From Stomorhina lunata (lineage: Eukaryota; Arthropoda; Insecta; Diptera; Rhiniidae), in assembly GCA_933228675.1 (NCBI GenBank), contig OW121740.1:55243000-55306999 (forward strand): 64,000 nt of DNA, read 5' to 3'. Made by a program: the position numbers and the translations under genes. Shown in pieces: positions 1 through 10,699 of the stretch. The stretch's first letter is position 1; each line of letters begins with the position of its first letter. A model generated the notes under the pieces. That model searched no databases and was not told the DNA's origin. It saw only the letters and a program-made list of their open reading frames with translations.

Positions 1-261
1 ATAGTCATGGTCCCACATTTAAAAAAATAATCTGTGCCATATTTCATCAAATTATCTTTAGAATTGCGACCTGTACTTTGATTACATGGTTTACATGGGG
101 GTCCAGCCAGACAGACGGACTGACATCGCTAAATCGACTCAAAAAGTGATTCTAAGACTATTGGTATACTAAAAGGTGGGTCTAAGACAAATATTTCTAT
201 GCGTTGCATATATCAGCACAAACTTATAATACCCTTTCAACCTATGGTGGTGAAGGGTATA
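1..261 (+). repeat. 3' end of a hairpin-terminated repeat (family II)
   Basis: This fragment matches the last third of the full-length copy at 25432-26196. It carries the phrase about a mild-slope flank (ggggtccagccag), a short CAGACGGAC tract, the block CGCTAAATCGACTC, and a terminal hairpin formed by ATACCCTTTC and GGTGAAGGGTAT. The window edge cuts its 5' side. No protein is encoded. The class of transposon is not known to me. Confidence 0.75.
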
Positions 262-319
262 AATATATCAACACATTGACACAAAATTTGTATATGTAAG
301 AGTGAAACAACATCAGAAC

Positions 320-2470
320 TTTTTTTTTTATATTTGACCAACACTCAGGGGATGACCCCTACGTATGAATTGCATTGTGATGGAATTATGAAAAAAGGTT
401 ATGAGAAGGAGGAAAGTGGGAGTAGTGTTTGTGGACATTTGATTTAAATTTTTTGATGTCATAGATGAGCGGAAAGATTTCTGAGGGAAGTTTATTCCAC
501 ATATGGACAGTACGGCTAAAGAACGAGTTTTCTCTATAATGCGTTGTGCGATGCACTGGCCAATCGACAACAAATGGCTGAATCCTTGAGGACATACGAG
601 TACTGCGTGCAAAAGTTCGGGTTTCGGGAACAAGGTCCCTGATTTCATTAAAACACATACCATTGTAGTATCGATAGAACAGTGAAACACAACCCACATT
701 GCGACGATGTTCTAATGAGTCAATAGAGCTGGCTACCCTACTGTCACCAATAAGTACCTTCGCCCTCTCCTGTACACGGTCGAGTAACTCCAAAATAGAC
801 TTTGGAGCACCGGCCCATACATGAGAGTTGTATTCCATTTTTGGCCGGATAAAGGTGGTATAAATAGTCAGGAGATCAGATGGAGTGAAGTATGTCTTAC
901 ACCGTTTTAAAAAACCTAGACACTTGAATGCTTCCTTCGACACTTGAAAAATATGCTGAGTAGGGTGGGTCGATTTTTTTAGTGAACAATCGTATAGCAA
1001 AATCGAAATCTGCACCTGATTCTAAGAAAGTTTCCCTAAGAAACCAGGTGTCTAAAATGAAATCCTAGCTAGCGCCGCGAGGCCTGAAAATATTCACTTC
1101 CTACACATTGAATAGAATTTTGGAAAAAAAATAGTTTTGGATATAATTCGATATCTTGAGAACTGATGAAGATATCTCAGTGAAACTTCAGTTGGACAAA
1201 GCTTTTGAGTTTCCACAAAAATATGAGCTACAGTAGAGCTTAGTAGAATGCCATTAGGCTCCCAAATGTGAAACCAAAGTTTAACATGTCGAAGAAATTT
1301 CGTTCTTAAAATTCACCAAAGTTCCATTTATGCTCTGAACGTATATTTGATTATACATTTGGAAAGAGCATTCAAATATCTATTAAAACTGTGTTTGACT
1401 GTGTGAATATCTCATTTATGTTTCAAGATCTTTAGTGTTAAAACTTTGCTTCGTTCAATTATCATAAAATTTGAATATATATTTGACGAATTGTTTAGTT
1501 TAAGCTTGAAAGATAAAAGAGATAATCACAAAATTAAAACTAATTTTAATATATATTTGAATGCTCTTTCCAAATGTATAATCTAATATACGCTCAGAGC
1601 ATAAATATGACTTTGGGGAATTTTAAGAACAAAATTACTTCGAGATATTAAACATTGGTTTCACGCTTGAGAGCCAGTGGCATTCTACTACGTCTTACTG
1701 TAGCCCATATTTTGTGAAACTCACCAGCTTTTTCCACCTGAAGTTTCATTAAGATACCTTTATTAGTTCTCAAGATATCGAATTATATCCAAAACTATTT
1801 TTTTCCAAAATTCTATTCAATGTGTAGGAAGTGAATATTTTCAGGCCTCGCGGCGCTTGCTAGGATTTCATTTTAGACACCTGGTTTCTTAGGGAAACTT
1901 TCGTAGAATCAGGCGCAGATTTCGATTTTGCTATACGATTGTTGCGTTTTTTGGCTCCCAAACAAATCGACCCACTCTAATGTTGAGTCCAACGGACATC
2001 ACACTGTATTTTCATGCCCAGAACATCAGGAGCTTCTGATTCCTCAATATTTATACCAGCCATAGTAACAGATGAAGCAACATTGTCAGCCATACGTTTG
2101 TGTGTTAATGTACAGCATTGCGTCTTTCTGGCATTAAAATCAACCCTATTTATACGACCCCACTGAGAAATTGATATTAGGTCTGAATTTAGAGTATCAT
2201 TCATATTCTGCATATTTTCCTCAATGTCTAAGAGGCTTGGCCTGTAGCTGAATGAATATGAATGGCAAATGTTGCTATCATCTGCAAAAGAGTAGATAGG
2301 ATTGAAAGTTTGACATAGAAGGTCATTTATAAATATAAGAGAAAGAGTAGGAGAAAGAACGGAGCTTTGCGGTACCCCTGAATTTATCTTGAACTCGTTG
2401 GATGATATCCCATCTATAACAACTCTTATAGAGCGATCTCTAAGGAAACTCGATATAAATCGAGAGAAGT
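320..2470 (-). mobile_element. Non-LTR retrotransposon copy 1 (LINE-a), 5'-truncated, interrupted by a foldback element
   Basis: Read on the minus strand, this encodes the C-terminal half of a reverse transcriptase. Visible motifs are a GVPQSS block (the family copy at 6-7 kb has GVPQGS), the catalytic FADDS box, and the C-terminal stretch with FIRPKMEYNSHVW and VQERAKVLIGDS. The poly(T) run at 320-329 is the poly(A) tail, so the 3' end lies at the left. The right edge at about 2470 is where similarity to the copy at 35.2-36.2 kb stops, so the copy is 5'-truncated. Bases 961-1979 are a later insertion. It resembles jockey/CR1-type LINEs; the clade is not certain. The copy is not functional because the front of the protein is missing. 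Confidence 0.85.
961..1979. mobile_element. Foldback hAT-like nonautonomous element with very long inverted repeats
   Basis: The ends are TAGGGTGGGTCGATTT (left) and its imperfect reverse complement AAATCGACCCACTCTA (right). They are flanked by atgctgag (953-960) and atgttgag (1980-1987), an 8-bp duplication with one change. Each arm runs about 420 bases, leaving a loop of roughly 170 bases, so almost the whole 1019 bp can fold on itself. TIRs starting TAGRG and an 8-bp duplication fit hAT. The uninterrupted LINE copy at 6.7 kb shows the empty site. No coding capacity is visible. Confidence 0.85.
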
Positions 2471-2596
2471 CAGTTAGCCAGTCAGGACAATCGCAATCTT
2501 CAAATGACGTCTATGCCAGGAGTTATGCAAAATTCTAATCAAAGACAACAAATGCGGCATGCTACAAATGCTCCACTTAATACATCGGGCAAGTAA
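2471..2596 (+). other. Short open tail beside the LINE, possible displaced exon fragment
   Basis: Directly after the LINE edge a plus-strand frame stays open for 41 codons and then stops with TAA. The predicted peptide is rich in Asn, Gln and Met (for example MQNSNQRQQMRH). Its composition is more protein-like than that of its AT-rich neighbours. No upstream part is visible because the LINE abuts it. It may be the end of a host exon captured beside the insertion, or chance. I do not recognise it. Confidence 0.3.
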
Positions 2597-3272
2597 TACA
2601 AAATAGTCCCTTTGATCCTCGCCTCTGCCTTAAAAACAGCTGTTCACAAGTAATGCCTTTAAAATCTGCATTTTTAAAAACCATCTCTCGATTACAGATT
2701 TTATAAGGAATATTAATATCTGTGGAATTTTGACATAACGTCTTCTCTCGAAATAAGACAATTTTCCAAGATTTTTATAGTAAATATGGAATTTTAATGC
2801 CCCTCTTTTGGTCTAATCCCCATATTTCTACGACCTTTGGATCGGAAGATATGTAGTCGACTAATCGACCTCTTTCAGATTTTTCCAAAATTTCAATTTG
2901 ACAAAACGACTTCTTTCAGAGAATTAAGATTAATTTGAAAATTCATACAAAAAAACTGGCAAAAATAGTTTGACAAAATAGCTTGTCTTCATTTAGTTTT
3001 AGCAATTTTTACTAAATTATTTTTGACAAAACAGCTTCTTTCGAAAGAAAACGTTTCGTGAAAAGCAAGTTTTGATCAATTGGTCGCCAGGATTACTTGC
3101 GACAAAACGTCTTGTATCAAAAGAAGTTAGTTTAAAAAAACGAAAGTCTTATAAATTTAAGTCTTATCTCAATACAAGTGTTTTTAGAAAAACGAAAAAG
3201 AAAAAAAGAAGCTATTTATTTAAGAATAAATTAAAACTCGTGTAAATTGATCAAAGATAAAAAAGTAAAACT

Positions 3273-3883
3273 ATGGCCGATTTTGAAGCAGGTAACGAGG
3301 CTAAGAGCCTTGAAAATGTCGAAAGTGATGAAGACGTTTTTCACGAAAACGATTTTGATGATTCTGATTATATTCCATCAGAAGGTTCGCATCTGGATAC
3401 AACATCGGAGAGCGTTAGAGATATGGCTGCTATATTAGAATCTAATCTTAGCGAGTCAGACTTGCCACAATCTAGCAAAAAACAAAGTATCGATATACCT
3501 ACAACATCAAAGGCCTTGAATAAATTAAACAAAAATTTAGGAACAGAATACTATACATCTCGGAATAAAAAAGTACCCAAAAAGACATTTGATCCAATAG
3601 GACAGTGCAAAAAAATGTGTCACAACAAAGTTAATGCTCAGCAGCAAGAAGAGATATTTAAAGAATACTGGAATCTGGGTGATTATAATAAGCGTCGTCA
3701 TTACATTTCGAACATGATTGAGATCCAAACGAACAAAACCGCGACTTTAGTGAAAGCATCCAATCCCCGGAATTGGCAATATGTTTATTTGTACCATTTT
3801 GAGATGTGCGGACAGAAAAATCGCGTGTGCAAAAGATGCTTCTTAAAAATATTTGGAGAAACGGATTCGAGCATCAAAACCAT
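3273..3883 (+). pseudogene. N-terminal part of a transposon-encoded protein of unassigned superfamily
   Basis: The ATG at 3273 follows the five subterminal motifs of the host transposon. About 200 residues are readable before the frame runs into a LINE 3' end (GGTTAGG at 3884). The first 70 residues are acidic (many Glu and Asp). A central block has CKKMCHNKV, then IFKEYWNLGDYNKRRHYI, and finally VCKRCFLKIFG. This cysteine and aromatic pattern is familiar from uncharacterised transposon proteins common in arthropod genomes. The catalytic middle is absent, so it cannot act alone. I infer a transposase from the flanking TIRs; no catalytic residues are visible. Confidence 0.6.
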
Positions 3884-5355
3884 GGTTAGGTTAGGTTAGG
3901 TTGAAAAGGTGATGCCAGGGAAGTGGCATCTTCACTCGGAGACCTTCTGGTCCATTGTGATCCTTTCTGAAATTAAAAGAAATGATAGCGGAAAAAGAAA
4001 GAGGGAAGAGAGTGAAGAGAGATGAGTTCTAAAAGGTGTTAGGAGATGGAGAATAGAGTGAGGAAGAGAAGTGCTGCAAGGAACACTAATTGTGGGGAAA
4101 GAGACCCTTTTATCTAAGCCAACTGAGTCCGAGTATGAACCCGACAACGTCAGTCAGCTCGCACTGCTGTATGTCGCCCAGTTCATCAAGAAATCTGTTA
4201 CCTAGAAATTTAAGTCTCTTGTTTTGGAGCATAGGACAGTGGCAGAGGATATGCTCAACCGTTTCGGATGAATCCGCGTATGAGCATAGTCTGCAAATGT
4301 CCTGAATTGCTCCATCCCATCTGCTTAGCCTAGAGTTCAGGGCACAGTGGCCGGTTAGAAAACCTACACATTTCCTGAGACTGGTTCTGGTAAGACCTAG
4401 CAGTAGCTTGGTCTTACGTATATCCAAGTCGGGCCATAAGGTCCTAGATATCGTGCAAGTGGCCAAGTTATGCCGGTTCCTAGCTGTTTCCTCACCGATC
4501 CAGGACTTGATGCCCATAAAAAGGTGACAAATAGGTGGGGCTATCTCTGTCACCGCGGACAACAGTTCCTGACTCGAGCCAAGTCTAGCGACTTCGTCAG
4601 CAGTTTCATTGCCTTCGATATCGCAATGACCAGGAACCCAGCAGAGTCTTACCCTATAAGTATTAGATAGGCTAATGACAGCTAATCTACAAGACTTTGC
4701 TAGTTTTGAGGTGATGCTACATCCTTCTGGGGCTTTGAGGGCAGCCTGACTATCGACGTAGATGGTCACCTCGCTATCTACAGGAATATTATGTGAGATA
4801 AGTTCAGTGGCTTTCAGAATGGCGAAGATTTCCGCCTGAAACACACTACACTCATCTCTAAGCCTGTAGGATTTCCTAATGTTTTGTTCCTTAAAGAAAA
4901 CACCAGCCCCAGTGCCGATTTCCATTTTAGAGCCGTCTGTGAAGATCGAGTTCCCCTCAAAGAGGGATTGACGATTTTCCCAGCTGGTTCTATCAGGAAT
5001 GACGACCTCTGGTGCTGAACTGAACAACAGTTCCTTGACGACGTAATCAGATACAGTTGAATCTGACTCGAAGTGAGGGACGATCATTCGGTTCAGTATG
5101 CTCGTGTGTCCAGCCTGCCTGTGCCTAAGTATGCCCGACTCATGTAGCCTCAATAGACATCTAGTTGCTGTTCCCTTTATAAATGTGTCTAAAGGGAAAA
5201 GAGACAGCATCACATCTAGGGCCGCCTGAGGAGTGCTCCTAAGAGCACCAGTGATACCTATGCTGCTGCATCTTTGTACTTTGTTCAAGAGACTGAGAAA
5301 GGAGACTTTGTTTACTGCCTGCCACCATACTGCGCACCCGTAGGTCAGACGTGGC
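3884..5355 (-). mobile_element. 5'-truncated LINE with RT C-terminus and RNase H (I/R1/LOA-like)
   Basis: The element is on the minus strand. From about 5355 downward it reads the end of an RT domain (RPRLTYGCAVWW), a spacer, then an RNase H domain with all four expected acidic residues: IFTDGSK, FQAEIFAILKA, YVDSQAAL and GNETADEVA. A C-terminal CRLC...H...CP knuckle follows near 4290. The stop is at 4110. The 3' end shows GGTTA repeats at 3884-3902 instead of a poly(T) run. RNase H in a LINE is typical of I, R1 and LOA groups. The insertion splits the transposon protein; sequence from the middle of that protein was lost. Confidence 0.8.
4110..5355 (-). pseudogene. RT C-terminus plus RNase H fragment of the LINE
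   Basis: The frame is open without interruption for over 400 codons, so this is a fairly young copy, but the endonuclease and catalytic RT regions are missing through 5' truncation. The RNase H part would degrade RNA in an RNA:DNA hybrid during reverse transcription. Its D-E-D-D residues are in place. The sequence between 5356 and 5417 also reads open in this frame but belongs to the host transposon, not the LINE, because the expected RT residues stop at the RPRLTYG block. Confidence 0.75.
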
Positions 5356-5750
5356 CGACACGAGCCACACCACAAGCTGCCGATGCAAGAGTATAATGAA
5401 GTAAGTAAACACATCAATATCCAGGTGAAAAATTCGAGTGGAAAGAGGTTCGTTGGATTCGATACGAGAAAAACAAACCTGGAATTCTACAGTACAAGAC
5501 ATCGCTATACCCAGAAGAAGATTTTAAGCAGCTAGACATTAATTCTCGTCGTCAAAAGGTCCCGGCTCCACAATTGATCGCAAGTTACACGTCCCCATTG
5601 GCCATATCGCAGAACAAAAAATGTGATTTATTGGATATGCTGCCACTGATTAGTACTCATCAACATAGTTTTTATGAAAACATAAAGGCCGAAAGAGAAC
5701 GTTCTTTTGAAATTGATCCGGATCTTGAAAAAGAAGAAACTCAACAATAA
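5356..5750 (+). pseudogene. C-terminal part of the disrupted transposon protein
   Basis: The plus-strand frame from about 5423 reads KFEWKEVRWIRYEKNKPG, then a Pro- and Ser-containing linker, a block with LLDMLPLISTHQHSFYENI, and ends acidic with EETQQ and TAA at 5748-5750. The pattern (W-x-x-VRWI-x-Y-x-KN-x-PG, then a P-L-I motif before HxxFY) matches the end of the arthropod transposon proteins whose front is seen at 3273-3883. Between 5356 and 5420 a different frame is protein-like, so a 1-base shift near 5420 is likely. AATAAA overlaps the stop codon. Confidence 0.6.
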
Positions 5751-6049
5751 AATAAGTGTAAAAAACAAAAAATATGGTTTCCTTTTATTATTTTCTTTAT
5801 TTGAAAGTGAATTTTAATGTTTTAATTAAATTTAATGAAAAATGTATTATTTTGACCATGTTTTTGTATAATTTCCATATTGTAACGAAAAAGTGAATAA
5901 TTTTTTTTTTTTAATAAAACCGAAATATTTTTTCCAGATCAACTTCTTTCAACTTTATTTTCATATTCCATTTTAACAAAACATCTTCTCTTGACTTAAG
6001 CGATTAAAAACATTCTATAATTTAATCAAAAAAATTTTGACAAAACGAC

Positions 6050-7099
6050 TTTTTTTTTTTTTGTTTTTTATATTTGACCAACACTCAGGGGATGACCCCT
6101 ACGTATGCATTGCATTGTGATGGAACTAGGAAAAAAGGTTATAGGAAGGAGGAAAGAGGGAGTAGTGTTTGTGGACATTTGATTTAAATTTTTTGATGTC
6201 ATAGATGAGCGGAAAGATTTCTGAGGGAAGTTTATTCCACATACGGACAGTACGGCTAAAGAACGAGTTTTCTCTATAATGCGTTGTGCGATCCACTGGC
6301 CAATCGACAACAAATGGATGAATCCTTGAGGACATACGAGTACTGCGTGCAAAAGTTCGGGTTTCAGGAACAAGGTCCCTGATTTCATTAGAACACATGC
6401 CATTGTAGTATCGATAGAACAGTGAAACACAACCCACATTGCGACGATGTTCTAGTGAGTCAATGGAGCTGGCTACCCTACTGTCACCAATAAGCACCTT
6501 CGCCCTCTCCTGTACACGGTCGAGTAACTCCAAAATAGACTTTGGAGCACCGGCCCATACATGAGAGTTGTATTCCATTTTTGGCCGGATAAAGGTGGTA
6601 TAAATAGTCAGGAGATCAGATGGAGTGAAGTATGTCTTACACCGTTTTAGAAAACCTAGACACTTGAATGCTTCCTTCGACACTTGAAAAATATGTTGAG
6701 TCCAACGGACATCACACTGTATTTTCATGCCCAGAACATCAAGAGCTTCTGATTCCTCAATATTTATACCACCCATAGTAACAGATGAAGCAACATTGTC
6801 AGCCATACGTTTGTGTGTTAATGTACAGCATTGCGTCTTTCTGGCATTAAAATCAACCCTATTTATACGACCCCACTCAGAAATTGATATTAGGTCTGAA
6901 TTTAAAGTATCATTCATATTCTGCCTATTTTCCTCAATGTTTGAGAGGCTTGGCCTGTAGCTGAATGAATATGAATGGCAAATGTTGCTATCATCTGCAA
7001 AAGAGTAGATAGGATTGAAAGTTTGACATAGAAGGTCATTTATAAATATAAGAAAAAGAGTAGGAGAAAGAACGGAGCCTTGCGGTACCCCTGAATTTT
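6050..7099 (-). mobile_element. Non-LTR retrotransposon copy 2 (LINE-a), 5'-truncated
   Basis: This copy is nearly the same as the one at 320-2470 but lacks the foldback insertion, so it shows the empty target there. The poly(T) run at 6049-6064 is the 3' tail. Inside the minus-strand frame 6126-6917 are MNDTLNSDLISISEWGR, the FIRPKMEYNSHVW block and the RT C-terminus. Upstream are the FADD box and a GVPQGS motif at the truncated 5' edge. It landed in the right end of the 2720-7212 transposon, inside or next to one of its subterminal motifs. Confidence 0.85.
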
Positions 7100-7216
7100 C
7101 GAAATTTCTTTAATTTTCTTATCAATAACTTCTATTAGTCTTTTTAACTGTTTTTTCACTCTACTGAAAAGTTGTGGATTTAGAAAGAAGACGTTTTGTC
7201 AAAAGTCCACAGATAT

Positions 7217-8327
7217 ATTATTTAGTAAATTGTATATGAATACATAATTTAATAAATTTTTATGCAATTTAAAAGTCATCTGTGACCGATATATACATCA
7301 AGACTGACTAGTCACCTGTGACCTATATTTACATCACCGTAATTAGTAAAAAAAGTATTAGAGTGAGCAGTTCGGATATACATATCTGGAGCCAGAATAA
7401 TACATGTGTAAGAAAGAGATGCAAAATTACATGTATACAAAAATTTCAGCCAGCTTTTTCATATTTGCCTTAATAAATTTATAGAAAATGCTGACTGATG
7501 TATCAGTCAACAGTACCAGTCAGTTGATCGGCCAAATGACTGGTCATGTTCTTGTAGGGTACATGCCTATACTTAAAATAGTTGTACTCAAAAATCAAAT
7601 TCTAAATAATAAATAAATTTACACAAATAAAACATTTTTATTTGTGTAAAAATTGTATTAAATAAACTTCAATTAGTTGAGAAAATAACTAGAGCTCATC
7701 GTAGATCGTTATGAAATCTTTGTATTTTTTTGTTGGTTCTAATACAGAAGCTCTGTTTTTTTTCATGTAGATATAATATATTTATTATTCTTATGGATGG
7801 TTAACTAATTATTGGTTATGTTATAATATTGTATTAATAACAAAAAAAATTAACCGAAATTGAATTTAATTAACTTTGACTTTGTTTTCAAGTCAAAAAT
7901 TTTAGCTAATTTTACATTTTGTGGTTACAAGAAAAAGAAAAACTGATGAAAACTTGTTAATTAGGGTTTACATTAACAATTTGTTCTTATTTCGTATAAT
8001 TACATTATTTTAATTTTAAAGTTTGAGTACAAGGAGAATCTAAGAAAGAAAAAGAACAGATTTTTTTATATTGTAGATATTTAACATAACATTTTTGAAG
8101 TGTGGCTGATGGTCATTTAAATTTAGTGGAATTTTTCGGAGAATATTCACTACTTGAACAATCGTGTCGGTTTGGTTGCTTTAAAAGTGGTAACTTTAGT
8201 CTTAGAGACAAGGAATCGATAAGTTTACTTAAAAAGGGATTTATTTAAAATTAAGACTTCAATTGGTATATTTGAATAGAGTAAAATGCAGTGTATACCT
8301 TGGTACCGCTGTGAACATCAACAACGA
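7217..8327. other. AT-rich stretch without recognised genes
   Basis: No convincing frame is present. A loose direct repeat, CTGTGACC followed by ATATATACATCA or TATATTTACATCA, occurs at about 7280 and 7328. Otherwise I see only AT-rich sequence leading to the first mariner copy. Confidence 0.6.
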
Positions 8328-8329
8328 TA

Positions 8330-9634
8330 ATGGGTGTTTTTTTATTGAGGTATAAAACTTTAAGTTGGCATCACTTTTTTAACTGGCGGCCATTTTGTCA
8401 GCTGTCAAGTGATTAATATTTAGTTTGGTTTGCCATTTCATCATAAACAGGTTGACAAAAGAACAACGCTTGCAAATCGTGCAAATTTATTTCGAAAATA
8501 ATGGTTCAGTTCGCGAAGTTTACCGCAAGCTCCTTCCATTTTATGGTCGACATAATCGTCCATCAGAGCAATTAATTCGGTTAACCATGGATCGTTTTCG
8601 CACTACGTTTACTCTATGTGATAATACTCATCCGAAGCGACGTCGAACAGTGCGCACCGAAGAAACAATTGCCGCTGTAGAGAAAAGTGTTGAAGAGGAC
8701 CCGAATGAATCGATTCGCCACCGTGCACAGCAATTGGAGCTTTGTCCATCAACTTTATGGAAGATTTTGCGCAAAGATCTTGGCTTGCGACCTTACAAGA
8801 TCCAGCTTGTGCAAGAATTAAAGCCGCGAGACCATGCAATGCGTCGTGATTTTGGTGTATGGGCCGAAAATTAGATTGATCTCGATGCTGATTTTCATCG
8901 CAAAATTTTGTTCAGTGATAAGGCTCATTTTTGGTTAAATGGCTACGTCAACAAGCAAAATTGCCGCATTTGGAGTGAAGAGAATCCCCATGAGACCCTT
9001 GAGACGACATTACATCCACAAAAACTGACTGTTTGGTGTGCTCTATGGGCTGGTGGAGTCATTGCGCCATACTTCTTCCGAAATAATGCTGGAGAGTCAG
9101 TTACCATAAATGGAGACCGGTATAGAGCCATGATAACCGACCATTTTGTTCCCTAATTGGATGGCATGAATGTGGATGAGTTGTGGTTCCAACAAGACGG
9201 CGCTACATGCCACACAGCGCACATCACAATTGATTTATTGAAGGAAACATTCGATGAGCGCATAATTTCGCGGAATGGACCTGTCAATTGGCCACCAAGA
9301 TCGTGCGATTTGACACCACTGGATTATTTTCTTTGGGGATATGTGAAGTCGCTCGTCTACGCCAACAAACCAGAAACGTTAGGGGACTTGGAAGCCAACA
9401 TTCGTGGCGTTATTGCCAACATACGGCCCCATATGCTCGAAAAAGTAGTTGAAAATTGGACCTGTAGAATTGGCTTTATTCGAGCCAGCCGCGGCGGCCA
9501 TATGCCCGAAATCATATTTAAACATTAATGGCATAAAATTATCCTTCCAATAAAGCCAAATTGATGGACATTAAAACGATTTTCTTGTGTTTTATTTCAA
9601 TTCGAAGTTCTATACCTCTAAAAAAAACACCCAT
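8330..9634 (+). mobile_element. Mariner-like element copy A, TA-flanked, transposase with two stops
   Basis: The ends are ATGGGTGTTTTTTT (left) and its inverted partner AAAAAACACCCAT (right), with TA on both sides (8328-8329, 9635-9636). The transposase starts at ATG 8425 and ends at TAA 9528. It has an N-terminal helix-turn-helix region, FSDKAHF (first Asp), WFQQDGATCHTA (second Asp) and PPRSCDLTPLDYFLWG (third Asp, 36 residues after the second by my count). TAG at 8872 and TAA at 9155 break the frame. Both replace ordinary codons in sister copies. The copy is dead. Confidence 0.9.
8425..9528 (+). pseudogene. Mariner-like transposase, copy A (two nonsense mutations)
   Basis: Three consecutive open pieces in one frame (8425-8874, 8908-9156 and 9157-9528) make up a DDE/D transposase of about 367 codons. 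The enzyme family cuts and pastes its element at TA sites. The first stop replaces Glu after the GVWAEN block, the second replaces Gln before LDGMNVDELWF. The residue after the first Asp is Lys where copies C and D have Glu. It is adjacent to a spacer shared with copy B. Confidence 0.85.
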
Positions 9635-9636
9635 TA

Positions 9637-10192
9637 TAAGCTTTGAAATCAAACGTAGAATCATACTTGCCAATCGATGCTATTTTGGACTAAGCAAACA
9701 GCTAAGAAATAAAGTCCTTTCTGTAAGAACTAAAATCATGCTCTATAAAACGCTCATACTACCCGTGTTATTGTATGGTGTTGAATCATGGACACTTGCA
9801 CAGACAGATGAAGCTATCCTTGGAGTATTTGAGAGGAAAATTCAATGAGTATCGACATCGAATGAACCATGAGCTGTATGAGTTATACGCTGACATCGAC
9901 ATAGTAAAACGCATTAAGCAACAGCGTCTGCGTTGGCTAGGACATGTTGTGCGAATGGATGAAAATACTCCGGCAAGAAAAGTCTTCGATAATGATCCAG
10001 AGGGAACGCGTAGAAGAGGGCGTCCAAAACTTCGATGGAAAGACCAAGTAGAAGAAAATCTTTTGAAACTTGGTATAAGAAATTGGAGAATATGCGCACA
10101 AGATAGAGGCGCTTGGAATTCTAAAATATGCTCGGCCTTTGACCTAAACAGGTTGTAATTTAAGGCCATTTAACAAACAAAACAAACAAAAT
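9637..10192 (+). pseudogene. RTE-like LINE reverse transcriptase C-terminal fragment (first copy)
   Basis: Two overlapping frames, 9637-9848 and 9850-10158, together read the end of an endonuclease-reverse transcriptase. The visible blocks are LILPVLLYGVESWTL, RLRWLGHVVRMDE and RRRGRPKLRWKDQVEENL, closing with a CSAFDLNRL tail. A frame change falls near 9845. The 3' side is rich in AAAC repeats (10170-10190). It is a relic lying in the duplicated spacer and recurs at 12919-13474. Confidence 0.75.
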
Positions 10193-10699
10193 GCAGTGGT
10201 TGGCGAATGACTGTCCAGATTTCATAGGGGGCCAAAGTAGAACACCAAATGAATAAAGTCTTATGGCAGATGTTATTTTCGCATTTATCGCCAATGAAAA
10301 ACTATATTGTTTTAAATTGTTTAACCTATCCCCTTTAGTTAATGAGTTTTTGGCATTTGGAAAAAATTGATGAACCCTTGTTCAGTTTTTTGATTAAGAA
10401 TATTGACAGAATCGATTGATCAGTTTGCAAGGAGCGATAAAAATAACAAAGTAGGTATAACAATTCTAAACAATAAGTAAATTTATTGAAATGTTGTACA
10501 AATTCAGAGGCTAAATGCTTTTTAGCAAATATTGTATAACATATGCTAAGGGTTTTCAAAATAATTTATTTTGCAAAAAATTAATTAAACCCCTTTACTG
10601 TCACGAACTTTTGACAAATAATTTCCAATGTAGTGAATTTTCGCTATGGATATATGCAAGCTCTTAGAAAGCTATTTGACCCAACGAAAATTCATACTT

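Larger units (their letters stand above)
2720..7212 (+). mobile_element. DNA transposon with 4-bp target duplication, subterminal motifs and a disrupted ORF
   Basis: The left end begins CTGTGGAATTTTGACATAAC and the right end is its inverted relative, closing with TTTTGTCAAAAGTCCACAG. ATAT flanks both sides (2716-2719 and 7213-7216). A motif close to TTTTGACAAAACGACTTCTT recurs at 2728, 2896, 2969, 3021 and 3097, then 5970 and 6035, and inverted at 7182. The coding region has its front at 3273-3883 and its end at about 5356-5750, with the central part missing. Two LINEs sit inside (3884-5355 and about 6050-7099). A 4-bp duplication would suit Sola-type elements, but I cannot confirm the superfamily. 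Confidence 0.75.

Noticed and set aside
4470..4670. Plus-strand open frame
   Set aside because: Shadow of the minus-strand RNase H frame.
10194..10260. Tc1-like fragment (peptide MQWLANDCPDFI resembles a conserved block)
   Set aside because: Only about 12 residues are readable and no TIR or further block follows; too weak to annotate.
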